Source: JBBIJO01 sp037445895
GTDB lineage: Bacteria > Bacteroidota > Ignavibacteria > Kapaibacteriales > UBA2268
Direction: 5' to 3'
DNA: 64,000 nt
Assembly (NCBI GenBank): GCA_037445895.1
Contig: JBBIJO010000001.1
Span: 186,001 to 250,000, forward strand
Made by a program: the position numbers and the translations under genes. Below the pieces are notes generated by a model. It saw nothing but the letters and a program-made list of their open reading frames with translations, searched no databases and was not told the origin of the DNA. Below are positions 43,904-52,328 of the stretch, in pieces. Numbering within the stretch: position 1 is the first letter of the stretch; every line of letters begins with the position of its first letter.

Positions 43904-46620
43904 AACTCAACTAATTTATGATAAATTTCTTGAACTTTATTAAGAGAATCCTGCATACTATTCAGTTTTTCTCGCTCCCGTTCGATAATCTCACTTGCCG
44001 CTTTGGAAAGGAAATTTGAATTTTCGAGTTTGCTTTGAATACTTAAAATATTTTTACTCAATCGTTCAATTTCTTTTCGAAGCCGCGCTTGCTCCCGTTC
44101 GATATTAATTTCTGAACCTAAATGAATATTGATTTGAACTTCACGAACAACACTACTAATAGTTTTAGTAAAATTCCCTGGCTTCGAAACCACATCAACT
44201 TTTTTACATTTTGCTAAAAAAGCAATTGTTGCTTTTAAATTGTTTATCAAATCTAACAAATTACTCTTTTCGATGGAAAGGGTTACATCGAGTTGTTTTT
44301 GTGGCTCTATTCCAATTTCGTTCCGAAGTCGACGAATTTCTTCAACAATAAGTTGATAAATTTCAAAATTACTTTCGAGTTCAACATCTATAAAATCTTC
44401 GTTTATTTCAGGATTAAGTTCAAGGCTTATGCTTTCGTCTTCGCTTTTATTAGTTAATAAATGCCAGAGTTCTTCGGAAATAAAAGGCATTATTGGATGA
44501 ATAAGTTTTAAAACACTTTCGAACGTTTGAAGTGCAAAGCTCATTAACGCTTGTTTAAAATACGGGTCGAAACCTTCGGCTAATTCAACTTTGAGGATTT
44601 CGATATACCAATCACAAAAATCTCGCCAGATAAAATCATATAGTATTTTCGAATAGTCATTAATCTTGAAATTTTCGAGCGAACTATTCACTTTCTTAAT
44701 AGTTGAATGCAAACGCGAACGTATCCATTTGTCTGAGTATGAGTATTCTTGTTCGCGAAGCACTCGATTATTATAAACGATTGGATATTCATTCCCGAAG
44801 ACCATATCACGTTTTAAAAGTAAGAATCGTGCAGCGTTCCAAATTTTATTTGCAAAGTTTCTTCCAATTTCCATCGAAGGAATATCCTGCGTTTTAAAAT
44901 CTATATCCATACGCACATCTTGTCCTAATGGAGCAAGATATATCATAGTAAACCTTGTAGCGTCGGCTCCATATTTTTCAATTATTTGAAGCGGATCGGG
45001 AGAATTACCCAAAGACTTCGAAAGCTTTCGTCCAAGTCCATCGCGAATTGTACTTGTAAAATAAACATTTTTAAATGGAATTTCATTTTTGAATTTCATC
45101 GTTGCCATTATCATTCTAGCAACCCAAAAGAAAATAATATCGGGAGCAGTAACAAGCAAATCGGTTGGTAAAAATTTTTGCAAATCTTGGGTCGTTTCAG
45201 ATTTTCCATCATAAAGCCATTTCATTGTTGTTAATGGCCAAAGCCAAGACGAAAACCAAGTATCGAGAACATCCGGGTCTTGAGTCAGCAATACTTCCGA
45301 AGATAATTTTAACCGTTTTCGAGCTTCATCTTCACTTCTTGCAGCTGTAAAGCGTCCATCGGGCGTATAATATACAGGAATTCGATGTCCCCACCATAAC
45401 TGTCGCGAAATACACCAATCACGAACATTTTCCAACCAATGCTGGTATGTTTTTCCCCAATGTTCAGGGTAAAACTTAATTCGTCCGTCGAGCACAGGAG
45501 GAAGTGCAATTTCGGCTAATGGTTTCATTCGAACAAACCACTGATCCGACAAGTAAGGTTCTACAGGTTCGCCGCCACGTTGAGAAAAACCAACGTTATG
45601 GGTATAACTTTCGATTTTTTCTATAAGGTGGCTATTTTTAAGTTGCTCGATTATTCTTGCCCGAGCTTCGAACCTTTCCACACCATTATATTGACCAGCA
45701 ACTTCATTAAGGGTCCCATCGGGATTAATGGAGTTTATAATTGGTAGATTATGCCGCTCACCAACTTCGAAATCATACGGATCGTGCGCCGGCGTTATTT
45801 TAACACACCCTGTCCCAAATGTTGGGTCAGCATATTCGTCGGAAATAACAGGAACAACTCGACCTACTAATGGGACACGAACGAATTTACCAATATATCT
45901 TTTGTATCGTTCATCTTTCGGATTAACTGCCACAGCTACATCACCAAAAATCGTTTCCGGGCGAACAGTTGCAACCGAAAGATATTCATTAGAATCGACA
46001 AAATAATATTTTAACGTGAATAAATGCTCTTTTATCTCTTTGAACTCTACTTCTTCGTCAGAAAGGGCTGTTTGTGAAAGTGGAGACCAGTTAATAATTC
46101 TCTTACCACGATAAATCAATCCCTCGTCGAATAGTCGAACAAAAACTTCTCGCACAGCATTCGATGCCGATTCATCCATAGTAAAAAGCGTTCGACTCCA
46201 ATCGCTGGAAATTCCAAGTTTCCTAAGTTGCCGAAGTATGATTCCTCCGTATTCTTCTTTCCATTTCCATACTCTTTCGAGAAATTTTTCCCTTCCTAAA
46301 TCGTAACGAGTCAAACCCTCCTTTGCTAATTCCTTCTCGAGTCGAGCTTGGGTTGCAATTCCAGCATGGTCTGTCCCCGGAAACCAACAAGTTTCGTAGC
46401 CTTGCATTCTTTTCCAGCGGATAAAAACGTCTTGAATTGTAATATTCAAGACATGCCCAAAATGAAGAATACCTGTTACATTCGGAGGAGGCATTAAAAT
46501 GCTGTAAGCAGGTTTTGGAGATTCAGCAGAAGCCTCGTAAATTCTATTCTTTTGCCAAACGTTATACCATTTTTCTTCACAACTTTTCGGAATATATGCC
46601 TTCGGGTAACTATCCGTCAT
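43900..46620 (-). CDS. valS: valine-tRNA ligase
   Basis: Class I aminoacyl-tRNA synthetase, 906 residues. The HIGH-type motif is HFGH at 53-56 in PPPNVTGILHFGHV, and the KMSKS-type motif is GRKLSKSLGN. The large editing domain (about 180-400) and the C-terminal coiled coil (NIEREQARLRKEIERLSKNI region) that contacts tRNA-Val are both present. A well-matched Bacteroidota-type promoter lies just upstream. rpe follows with a four-base overlap. Confidence 0.97.
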   Translation of the reverse strand: MTDSYPKAYIPKSCEEKWYNVWQKNRIYEASAESPKPAYSILMPPPNVTGILHFGHVLNITIQDVFIRWKRMQGYETCWFPGTDHAGIATQARLEKELAKEGLTRYDLGREKFLERVWKWKEEYGGIILRQLRKLGISSDWSRTLFTMDESASNAVREVFVRLFDEGLIYRGKRIINWSPLSQTALSDEEVEFKEIKEHLFTLKYYFVDSNEYLSVATVRPETIFGDVAVAVNPKDERYKRYIGKFVRVPLVGRVVPVISDEYADPTFGTGCVKITPAHDPYDFEVGERHNLPIINSINPDGTLNEVAGQYNGVERFEARARIIEQLKNSHLIEKIESYTHNVGFSQRGGEPVEPYLSDQWFVRMKPLAEIALPPVLDGRIKFYPEHWGKTYQHWLENVRDWCISRQLWWGHRIPVYYTPDGRFTAARSEDEARKRLKLSSEVLLTQDPDVLDTWFSSWLWPLTTMKWLYDGKSETTQDLQKFLPTDLLVTAPDIIFFWVARMIMATMKFKNEIPFKNVYFTSTIRDGLGRKLSKSLGNSPDPLQIIEKYGADATRFTMIYLAPLGQDVRMDIDFKTQDIPSMEIGRNFANKIWNAARFLLLKRDMVFGNEYPIVYNNRVLREQEYSYSDKWIRSRLHSTIKKVNSSLENFKINDYSKILYDFIWRDFCDWYIEILKVELAEGFDPYFKQALMSFALQTFESVLKLIHPIMPFISEELWHLLTNKSEDESISLELNPEINEDFIDVELESNFEIYQLIVEEIRRLRNEIGIEPQKQLDVTLSIEKSNLLDLINNLKATIAFLAKCKKVDVVSKPGNFTKTISSVVREVQINIHLGSEINIEREQARLRKEIERLSKNILSIQSKLENSNFLSKAASEIIEREREKLNSMQDSLNKVQEIYHKLVEL

Positions 46621-46647
46621 AAATAGAGCCTAAATAAAACAAAATTA

Positions 46648-46678
46648 CAAACATACAAAAATCATACTTGTTAGCAAA
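46648..46678 (-). promoter_or_regulatory. Bacteroidota-type promoter of valS
   Basis: On the minus strand TTTG (46678-46675), a 19-base spacer and TATGTTTG (46655-46648) fit the Bacteroidota sigma-A consensus TTTG-N19-TAnnTTTG at every fixed position. The predicted transcript would start about 20 bases before the valS ATG. Confidence 0.7.
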
Positions 46679-46724
46679 ATTGTTCGGTGCCAAACGTATC
46701 CTACACAAACTTAGAATAATCTGT

Positions 46725-47555
46725 TTAATTATTATTGTTTTTCTTTAAAGAAACAACAAAAATATCCTTCCAAAATTTTCCTGTAAGAAAAATTCTATTA
46801 TTTACTGAATCGAAAGCAATCCCATTGAGGACATCAACATTCTCTCCGTTCGTAACAAACTTTCGTAGTGGAGAAATATCAATCCAATAGTTTACTCGCC
46901 CTGTTTCTTTATCGATTGAAGCAATTAAATCTTTCATCCAGATATTTGCCCAAATTTCATCGTCAATTAACTCCAATTCATTCAAATTTGAAATCGGGGT
47001 ATCTTTATCGAAAACAAGGAGAGTCGATTGAACTTTGAAATCCTCTGGCTCGATAATTTTCAATGCGTTAGTGCCATCACTTTGAACGAGTAATTGGTCA
47101 TTATAATTTGTTAATCCCCAACCCTCACCATAATATTCGAACTCTTTTAAAAGTTCAAAGTTGTCGAGGCTAAAAACAAAGCAAGTATTGTTTTGCCAAC
47201 TCAACATATAGATTTGTTTTTTATAAAGAGCAATACCTTCGGCAAAATATTCATCATTAATCTTTTTTAAGCGAACTACTTTGCCAGTATTTGGATCGAT
47301 TTTCCGCAAACTTGAACTACCATATTGCCCTGTGCTTTCATATAGATACCCACCATAATAAAACAGACCTTGCGTAAAAGACGTAGAATCATGAGGAATT
47401 GTCGTTACAACGGAAATAGAATAAACAGGAGTTAAACTTGCGGCATCTTTCACATTAGTAGTTTGCAAGGTGTCGCCTTTGCTTCCGAAAAGATGAGTTT
47501 CTGGCTGTTTTTGGGAGCAACCTAAAAGAAATAATAAAAGACACAAATAAATCAT
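46725..47555 (-). CDS. glutaminyl-peptide cyclotransferase (glutamine cyclotransferase family), lipoprotein
   Basis: About 276 residues after a lipoprotein signal (MIYLCLLLFLLGC, lipid Cys13). The mature part is a five-bladed propeller-like fold with the family pattern: TSFTQGLFYYGGYLYESTGQYG, SSLRKIDPNTGKVVRLKK, then AEGIAL and GEGWGLTNY repeats. Members cyclise N-terminal glutamine to pyroglutamate on exported proteins, which is common in Bacteroidota. The longer frame begins with a TTG at 47594 and would bury the signal peptide. It is divergent from the RidA-like gene. Confidence 0.87.
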   Translation of the reverse strand: MIYLCLLLFLLGCSQKQPETHLFGSKGDTLQTTNVKDAASLTPVYSISVVTTIPHDSTSFTQGLFYYGGYLYESTGQYGSSSLRKIDPNTGKVVRLKKINDEYFAEGIALYKKQIYMLSWQNNTCFVFSLDNFELLKEFEYYGEGWGLTNYNDQLLVQSDGTNALKIIEPEDFKVQSTLLVFDKDTPISNLNELELIDDEIWANIWMKDLIASIDKETGRVNYWIDISPLRKFVTNGENVDVLNGIAFDSVNNRIFLTGKFWKDIFVVSLKKNNNN

Positions 47556-47643
47556 AGTTGAAAAATTATTATCGAAAAGTTCAAAGTTAACCAAAGAATT
47601 AATAATTTTACGCGATTATTTTTTTCAAAAATTTAGGTGGAAT

Positions 47644-48111
47644 ATGAAAAAACTTTTTCTAATCGCGGCTACATTGTTGTGCTTGTTGGTTTTGCTAAGT
47701 TGTCGCACACCTTATTCGAAAGAAATTATTATTTCGGAAAATGCCCCAAAACCAATTGGGCCCTACAGCCAAGCAGTTTCTTTTGACAACTTAATCTTTG
47801 TTTCTGGACAAATTGGAATCGACACGAAAACCAACAATCTTGTCTCGGGAGGGATAGAGCAAGAATTTCGCCAAATTATGGAAAATATAAAACAAATTCT
47901 CGAGGCTGGAAATTCCGATCTCAAGAAAATACTGAAAGTTACAATTTATTTGACTGACATTCAACATTTCTCTCAAATTAATGCAATTTATTCGGAGTAC
48001 TTTAACGACAATTTCCCCGCGCGGGAAACTGTCGAGGTTTCCAAACTACCACGAGAGGCACAAATTGAAATTTCAGTTATTGCTTTTCGACAGAAAGGGC
48101 TACGAAAGTAA
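47644..48111 (+). CDS. RidA-family protein with lipoprotein signal peptide
   Basis: 155 residues. The first 20 (MKKLFLIAATLLCLLVLLSC) form a lipoprotein signal with lipid Cys20. The rest is a full RidA/YjgF domain: APKPIGPYSQAV, NLIFVSGQIGID, the NFPARETVEVSKLP segment with the conserved Arg that binds imine intermediates, and IEISVIA. Most RidA proteins are cytosolic and hydrolyse reactive enamines from PLP enzymes; an exported version must act on something else or on similar chemistry outside the cytosol. AGGTGG precedes the ATG. It ends two bases before the converging argS gene. Confidence 0.88.
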   Translation: MKKLFLIAATLLCLLVLLSCRTPYSKEIIISENAPKPIGPYSQAVSFDNLIFVSGQIGIDTKTNNLVSGGIEQEFRQIMENIKQILEAGNSDLKKILKVTIYLTDIQHFSQINAIYSEYFNDNFPARETVEVSKLPREAQIEISVIAFRQKGLRK

Positions 48112-48113
48112 TA

Positions 48114-49760
48114 CTACATTCTTTCTGGCGAAGATATACCGAGAATTCGTAAGCCATTTTGCAAGACAATTTGTGTAACTTTAGCTAGTTTGAATCTCGA
48201 AGAAAGCAATGGTTCATCGGTTCCAATAATTCTACAATCGTGGTAAAAGGAATGGAATGCTGTTGCAACATCTTTTAAATATTCGGCAAGAATCTGTGGT
48301 TCAAACTTATCGGCAGCAAGCAATACAATATCAGGGAACTCACGCAAAACTCTAATTAAATCGATTTCTTGTGGCAAAATTAAAGAAGAGCAATCGCTAT
48401 CTATTTTAAACTCGATTCCGCGTTCACGTGCAGTATCAAAAATCGAGCAAATTCTTGCATAAGCATATTGTAGATAAAAAACAGGATTTTTTTCACTTTG
48501 CTCCCGTGCAAGATTTAAATCGAATTCTAAATGCGTAGAAATACTTCGCATTAAAAAAAAGAATCGAACAACATCGGGACCAACCTCTTCAATAAGTTCA
48601 TCGAGTGTGTAACTTCGACCGCTCCTTTTCGACATTTTCACTTGAACACCATTTTCAGTTAGCGTTACGAACTGGTGTAATACCACACGAACCTTAGAAG
48701 GATCGAACCCTAACGCACGAACCCCGGCAAGAACATCGGGAACAGTTGCCAGATGGTCCGCACCTAATATATCAACTATTATATCGTATCCGCGAAGGAA
48801 TTTATCACGATGATAGGCAATATCGGGCAAACGGTATGTTGGCTCTCCTGTCGACTTGATAACAACACGGTCCTCGGCTAAACCGAGTTTTGTTAATGCA
48901 AACCACAGAGCGCCATCTTTTTCGTAAATCAGACTCTTCGATTTTAATTCAGCGATAATTTCATCAATCTTTTTACTTGTGTAAAGGCTATCTTCATTAA
49001 AAAAGATGTCCAAATGAATATTTAACAAAGCAAGTGTTTTTTTGATTTTATCGAAACACCATTCTTCCGCAAATCTGGAGCAGATTTTGATATTTTCTTC
49101 TGTTTCGTCGATAAGAGAGTTTGCATACTTTTGTTTCAATTCGCTTGCAATTTCTTTAATATAATCGCCGTGGTATCCATCCTCGGGAAAAGGGAAATCT
49201 TGGTCCCCAATACTTTGACGATAACGAGCAAACACCGAGCGACCCAAATTTTGCATTTGCCTTCCAGCATTGTTAAAATAGTATTCACGCGTTACTTCGT
49301 AGCCCAGCCATTCGTATAAATTGGCAATACTATCCCCAATGCAGGCATTTCTACCATGTCCTAAGTGTAACAAACCGGTCGGATTTGCACTTACATACTC
49401 AACGTTTACCTTTTTCCCCTGCCCAATAGGTAGTTTTCCGTAATCTTTCCCAATTCTAAATAAATTTTCGAGCTCATCGGTATAGAAACGATTAGATAAT
49501 TTTATATTAATAAAACCTGGACCATCGATATTCAGGTTTTCAATGTAAGTCGACTCGATATCAAGATTATTTAGAACCATATCGGCTATTTCTCGAGGGC
49601 TTTTTTTAAGCACCTTCGAAATAAGAAAAGCAATGTTTGTAGCAAAATCGCCGAACTCAGGATTTTTGGGCTTTTCGAATCGCAACTTCTCAACATAATC
49701 TTTCAACCCGAGATCTTCCAGCGTAATTTTAAACGCATTAAATAAAAATTGTGGAATCAT
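48114..49760 (-). CDS. argS: arginine-tRNA ligase
   Basis: Class I aminoacyl-tRNA synthetase, 548 residues. It has the N-terminal additional domain, the HIGH-type motif in SANPTGLLHLGHGRNA, the KMSKS-type KMSKRSGR and the DALR anticodon-binding domain ending at NGLRILGISSPERM. It lies 17 bases downstream of rsfS, on the same strand, and probably belongs to the LytR_C-rsfS-argS transcript. Confidence 0.96.
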   Translation of the reverse strand: MIPQFLFNAFKITLEDLGLKDYVEKLRFEKPKNPEFGDFATNIAFLISKVLKKSPREIADMVLNNLDIESTYIENLNIDGPGFINIKLSNRFYTDELENLFRIGKDYGKLPIGQGKKVNVEYVSANPTGLLHLGHGRNACIGDSIANLYEWLGYEVTREYYFNNAGRQMQNLGRSVFARYRQSIGDQDFPFPEDGYHGDYIKEIASELKQKYANSLIDETEENIKICSRFAEEWCFDKIKKTLALLNIHLDIFFNEDSLYTSKKIDEIIAELKSKSLIYEKDGALWFALTKLGLAEDRVVIKSTGEPTYRLPDIAYHRDKFLRGYDIIVDILGADHLATVPDVLAGVRALGFDPSKVRVVLHQFVTLTENGVQVKMSKRSGRSYTLDELIEEVGPDVVRFFFLMRSISTHLEFDLNLAREQSEKNPVFYLQYAYARICSIFDTARERGIEFKIDSDCSSLILPQEIDLIRVLREFPDIVLLAADKFEPQILAEYLKDVATAFHSFYHDCRIIGTDEPLLSSRFKLAKVTQIVLQNGLRILGISSPERM

Positions 49761-49777
49761 TATACCTTAAAAATAAA

Positions 49778-50203
49778 TTAAACAGAATAGCTTTGGGAAA
49801 ATAATTTGCTTTTATTTTTTACAGGAGTTAACCTTCCATTGCTTGCAAGCCTATAGAACGAACCATCTTTCCACAAACGTTCAAGGTTATAGAATTTTCT
49901 CGCCTCGTAGTATAGAATGTGCACCACTACATCAAAAAAATCCAGAAGAACCCATTGTTTAGAACCAAGTCCCTCGGCTCGCGGTTTAACAATATTATTT
50001 TGCTTGCACCCCTCATTAATAGCATCGACAATTGCTCGCATTTGGACGTCTGAATCACAAGAACAAAGAACGAAGAATTCTGCGGGAGCCACTTCCACTT
50101 CAATTAAATCAATTATCAGAACATCTTTTGCAACCTTCTCGGTAGCAATTTGAGCACACAATTTGGCTAAATTTTTAGAATCTTTCAACTTTTTCGATTT
50201 CAA
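49778..50203 (-). CDS. rsfS: ribosomal silencing factor RsfS
   Basis: 141 residues. Binds ribosomal protein L14 and blocks subunit joining when nutrients are short. The family core is present: LAKLCAQIATEKVAKDVLIIDL, FFVLCSCDSDVQMRAI and GLGSKQWVLLDFFDVVVHIL. The start is TTG at 50203, chosen because a full AGGAGGA ribosome-binding site sits at the right distance and no ATG is available in frame. It is preceded by a LytR_C-domain gene, an order often seen in this part of the tree. Confidence 0.94.
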   Translation of the reverse strand: MKSKKLKDSKNLAKLCAQIATEKVAKDVLIIDLIEVEVAPAEFFVLCSCDSDVQMRAIVDAINEGCKQNNIVKPRAEGLGSKQWVLLDFFDVVVHILYYEARKFYNLERLWKDGSFYRLASNGRLTPVKNKSKLFSQSYSV

Positions 50204-50206
50204 TAA

Positions 50207-50213
50207 TCCTCCT
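50207..50213 (-). promoter_or_regulatory. ribosome-binding site that sets the rsfS TTG start
   Basis: AGGAGGA on the minus strand, three bases before the TTG at 50203. The strength of this site compensates for the weak start codon; most genes in the window have weaker sites or none. Confidence 0.75.
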
Positions 50214-50240
50214 ATTATTTTTCAAAAAATAGAAATGAAT

Positions 50241-50699
50241 TCATTTCCGAAAAGGTTTTAACAATTTATAATCCTCGCCAAGAATAAGAATGCAATCTAT
50301 ATCGGATGAATCGAGCGACGAGACTTTGCTAACCAAAGACTCATTTATATGAATAATTTTGGCAAGTAAGCGGCCTTGTTCTATTCGATTGCCCTTTGTT
50401 AAAATACGTGAATCCCTGTAACTCGAAGAATCATTCCCAATGTTTACACCTTTAAATTCGAACGTGTTAAGAAATAATTTCATTTCTTTCGCTATTCCCG
50501 GTGCTTTTGTCGAATTAAGCACCAAAATCTTCATCTCTGGATTAATCTTTAAAATTTCCTCCTTTCGGTTATTTGTTCCCTCTTCGCCACTGTCACTATA
50601 TATATTTTTAAAATAAAATGAAACTGCAAACAGAATCAACAGAACACTAATCGAAACAATTGCCAAAATGAAAAAAATATTTGTTAATTTGTGCCACAT
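50241..50699 (-). CDS. LytR C-terminal-domain membrane protein
   Basis: 152 residues. There is one N-terminal transmembrane helix (about 8-32), a short acidic linker, and a LytR_C-type domain: KILVLNSTKAPGIAKEMKLFL, then VNIGNDSS and CILILGEDYKLLKPF. The domain is known from the ends of LytR-CpsA-Psr cell-wall enzymes, but here it stands alone without the catalytic part. The exposed domain would be periplasmic. It is the first gene of the group with rsfS and argS; a TTTG-N20-TATTTTTG element sits immediately upstream, close enough to imply a near-leaderless mRNA. Confidence 0.8.
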   Translation of the reverse strand: MWHKLTNIFFILAIVSISVLLILFAVSFYFKNIYSDSGEEGTNNRKEEILKINPEMKILVLNSTKAPGIAKEMKLFLNTFEFKGVNIGNDSSSYRDSRILTKGNRIEQGRLLAKIIHINESLVSKVSSLDSSDIDCILILGEDYKLLKPFRK

Positions 50700-50752
50700 A
50701 AAAATCCAAAAATAAGAGTAAAAGTTTTTGTAAACAAACAGTATTTAGAGAA

Positions 50753-52093
50753 ATGGGGATACGTTCTATAAAGGCTAAAATTTTAAACCCAAAACCCGAT
50801 GGAACTATTTCTTTCATCCGAAACGGTGTAATCAGATTCGATACAAAGAGTGGAAAAATTCATTCTATTGAACAAGCAAAATCACAATTTGAGGATGGAA
50901 ATGACAATCGGCACAAAAAATACTTTTTGCTTCCTGGATTAATAGACCTTCATAGCCACATTCCACAACTACCCGGAATTGCAAAAAATGCAAACGAATT
51001 AATACCATGGTTAAAAAATCATATATTCCCGCTCGAAACTAAGTTCAGTGACTATTCTTATGCTCAACATATTGCGCAACTTTTCTTCACCGAAGCATTA
51101 CACTTTGGAACAACCTGTATTGTTGCTTATTCTTCTGTTCATAAGGATGCCACTGATATATCTTTCGAAGTAGCAAAAACTATAGGAATTCGTGCATTCA
51201 TTGGCAAAGCTATGATGGATCGCGATATGAACAAATACCCATTACCATTGCCAAATTGGAAAGAAAACATTAAAGATTCACTTGAAATAGCAAAAAAATG
51301 GCACGGAACGGACAACGGACGGCTTAATTTTATACTTTCGCCTCGTTTCGCAGGGTCTTGTTCTATGAAACTCCTCGAAAAAACCGCCGAAGTTTCCAAA
51401 GCCGAAAATCTATTTATCCAAACACATTTATCCGAAAACCGTAGCGAAATCAATTACATCAAATCACTATTCCCAAATTGTTCTACAAATACACATATTT
51501 TCAAAAAAAGCAAACTATTAAGTGACAGAACTTTATTAGCCCACTGCTTATACCTTTCACAAGTTGAACTGCATATTATAGAAGAAGCCAATTCTAAAAT
51601 AGTTCATTGCCCGACTTCAAATATATTTTTGCAAAGTGGTTTCCTTCCTATTAGGAGGTATCAATCGCATAACATCGAAATTGGTTTAGGAACCGATGTT
51701 GCCGGGGGTTATTCTCTTTCAATGTTTAACGAGATGAAAAATGCAATAGAAACATCCAAAATTGTTAATGTTGATACTACAAATTTAAAGAAGCCTATCC
51801 TCGCAGCCAGCGAAGCTTTTTGGATTTCAACATTAGGCAACGCAAGAATATTGAAAATAGACAATGAAATTGGCAGCTTAGAAGTTGGAAAAGATGCAGA
51901 TTTTATTTTGATTAAACCGAATAAAAAATTTCAATTTTATTACCGAACAGATGATATCGAAGCAATATTGCTTAATTTACTTTACCTTCCCCATACTTAT
52001 TCAATTGAAAAAGTTTTTATTAGGGGCAAGGAAATTTCTGATATACCAAAAATAGAGACTACAAAACCATCGAGCCATTTGCAAAAGGGCTAA
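50753..52093 (+). CDS. amidohydrolase, probable guanine deaminase
   Basis: 446 residues of the amidohydrolase superfamily. The metal ligands are His67 and His69 in GLIDLHSHIPQLPG, then QTHLSEN, LLAHCLYL and the Asp in GLGTDVAGGYSLSM. The combination of LHSHIPQ, QTHLSEN and TDVAGG is typical of guanine deaminase, which converts guanine to xanthine in purine salvage. The C-terminal part (LGNARILKIDNEIGSLEVGKDADFILI) is the standard composite beta domain. It is monocistronic and divergent from the LytR_C gene. Confidence 0.85.
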   Translation: MGIRSIKAKILNPKPDGTISFIRNGVIRFDTKSGKIHSIEQAKSQFEDGNDNRHKKYFLLPGLIDLHSHIPQLPGIAKNANELIPWLKNHIFPLETKFSDYSYAQHIAQLFFTEALHFGTTCIVAYSSVHKDATDISFEVAKTIGIRAFIGKAMMDRDMNKYPLPLPNWKENIKDSLEIAKKWHGTDNGRLNFILSPRFAGSCSMKLLEKTAEVSKAENLFIQTHLSENRSEINYIKSLFPNCSTNTHIFKKSKLLSDRTLLAHCLYLSQVELHIIEEANSKIVHCPTSNIFLQSGFLPIRRYQSHNIEIGLGTDVAGGYSLSMFNEMKNAIETSKIVNVDTTNLKKPILAASEAFWISTLGNARILKIDNEIGSLEVGKDADFILIKPNKKFQFYYRTDDIEAILLNLLYLPHTYSIEKVFIRGKEISDIPKIETTKPSSHLQKG

Positions 52094-52273
52094 CAACAAC
52101 CAGTCGTCCTTACTTACATAATAATGGATTATGGTTTTTGTCCACGAAAGTATATAGAACGAATTTCATTATATCGACTCCAAATCAACAAGGGTTGTAG
52201 TTTTTTGCTCAAAACCAACATCATTCAAAATGACTTATTATTTTGGGAAATTGTTCACTGCATTATCTAAGAT

Positions 52274-52298
52274 AAAAAAGCCCGGTATCGAACCGGGC
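52274..52298 (-). terminator. Rho-independent terminator of groESL
   Basis: On the minus strand GCCCGGT-TCGAT-ACCGGGC forms a perfect 7-base-pair GC-rich hairpin followed by six Ts. It sits 31 bases after the groEL stop codon. The rest of the 52094-52328 spacer has no gene. Confidence 0.92.
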
Positions 52299-52328
52299 AT
52301 AAAACAGACACTGAAAATCTGGCTCGTA

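Noticed and set aside
46672..46699. TTTGGCACCG...TTTTGC on the minus strand upstream of valS, resembling a sigma-54 -24/-12 promoter
   Set aside because: The GG to GC spacing is 14 bases instead of 10, and the exact Bacteroidota promoter overlaps it.
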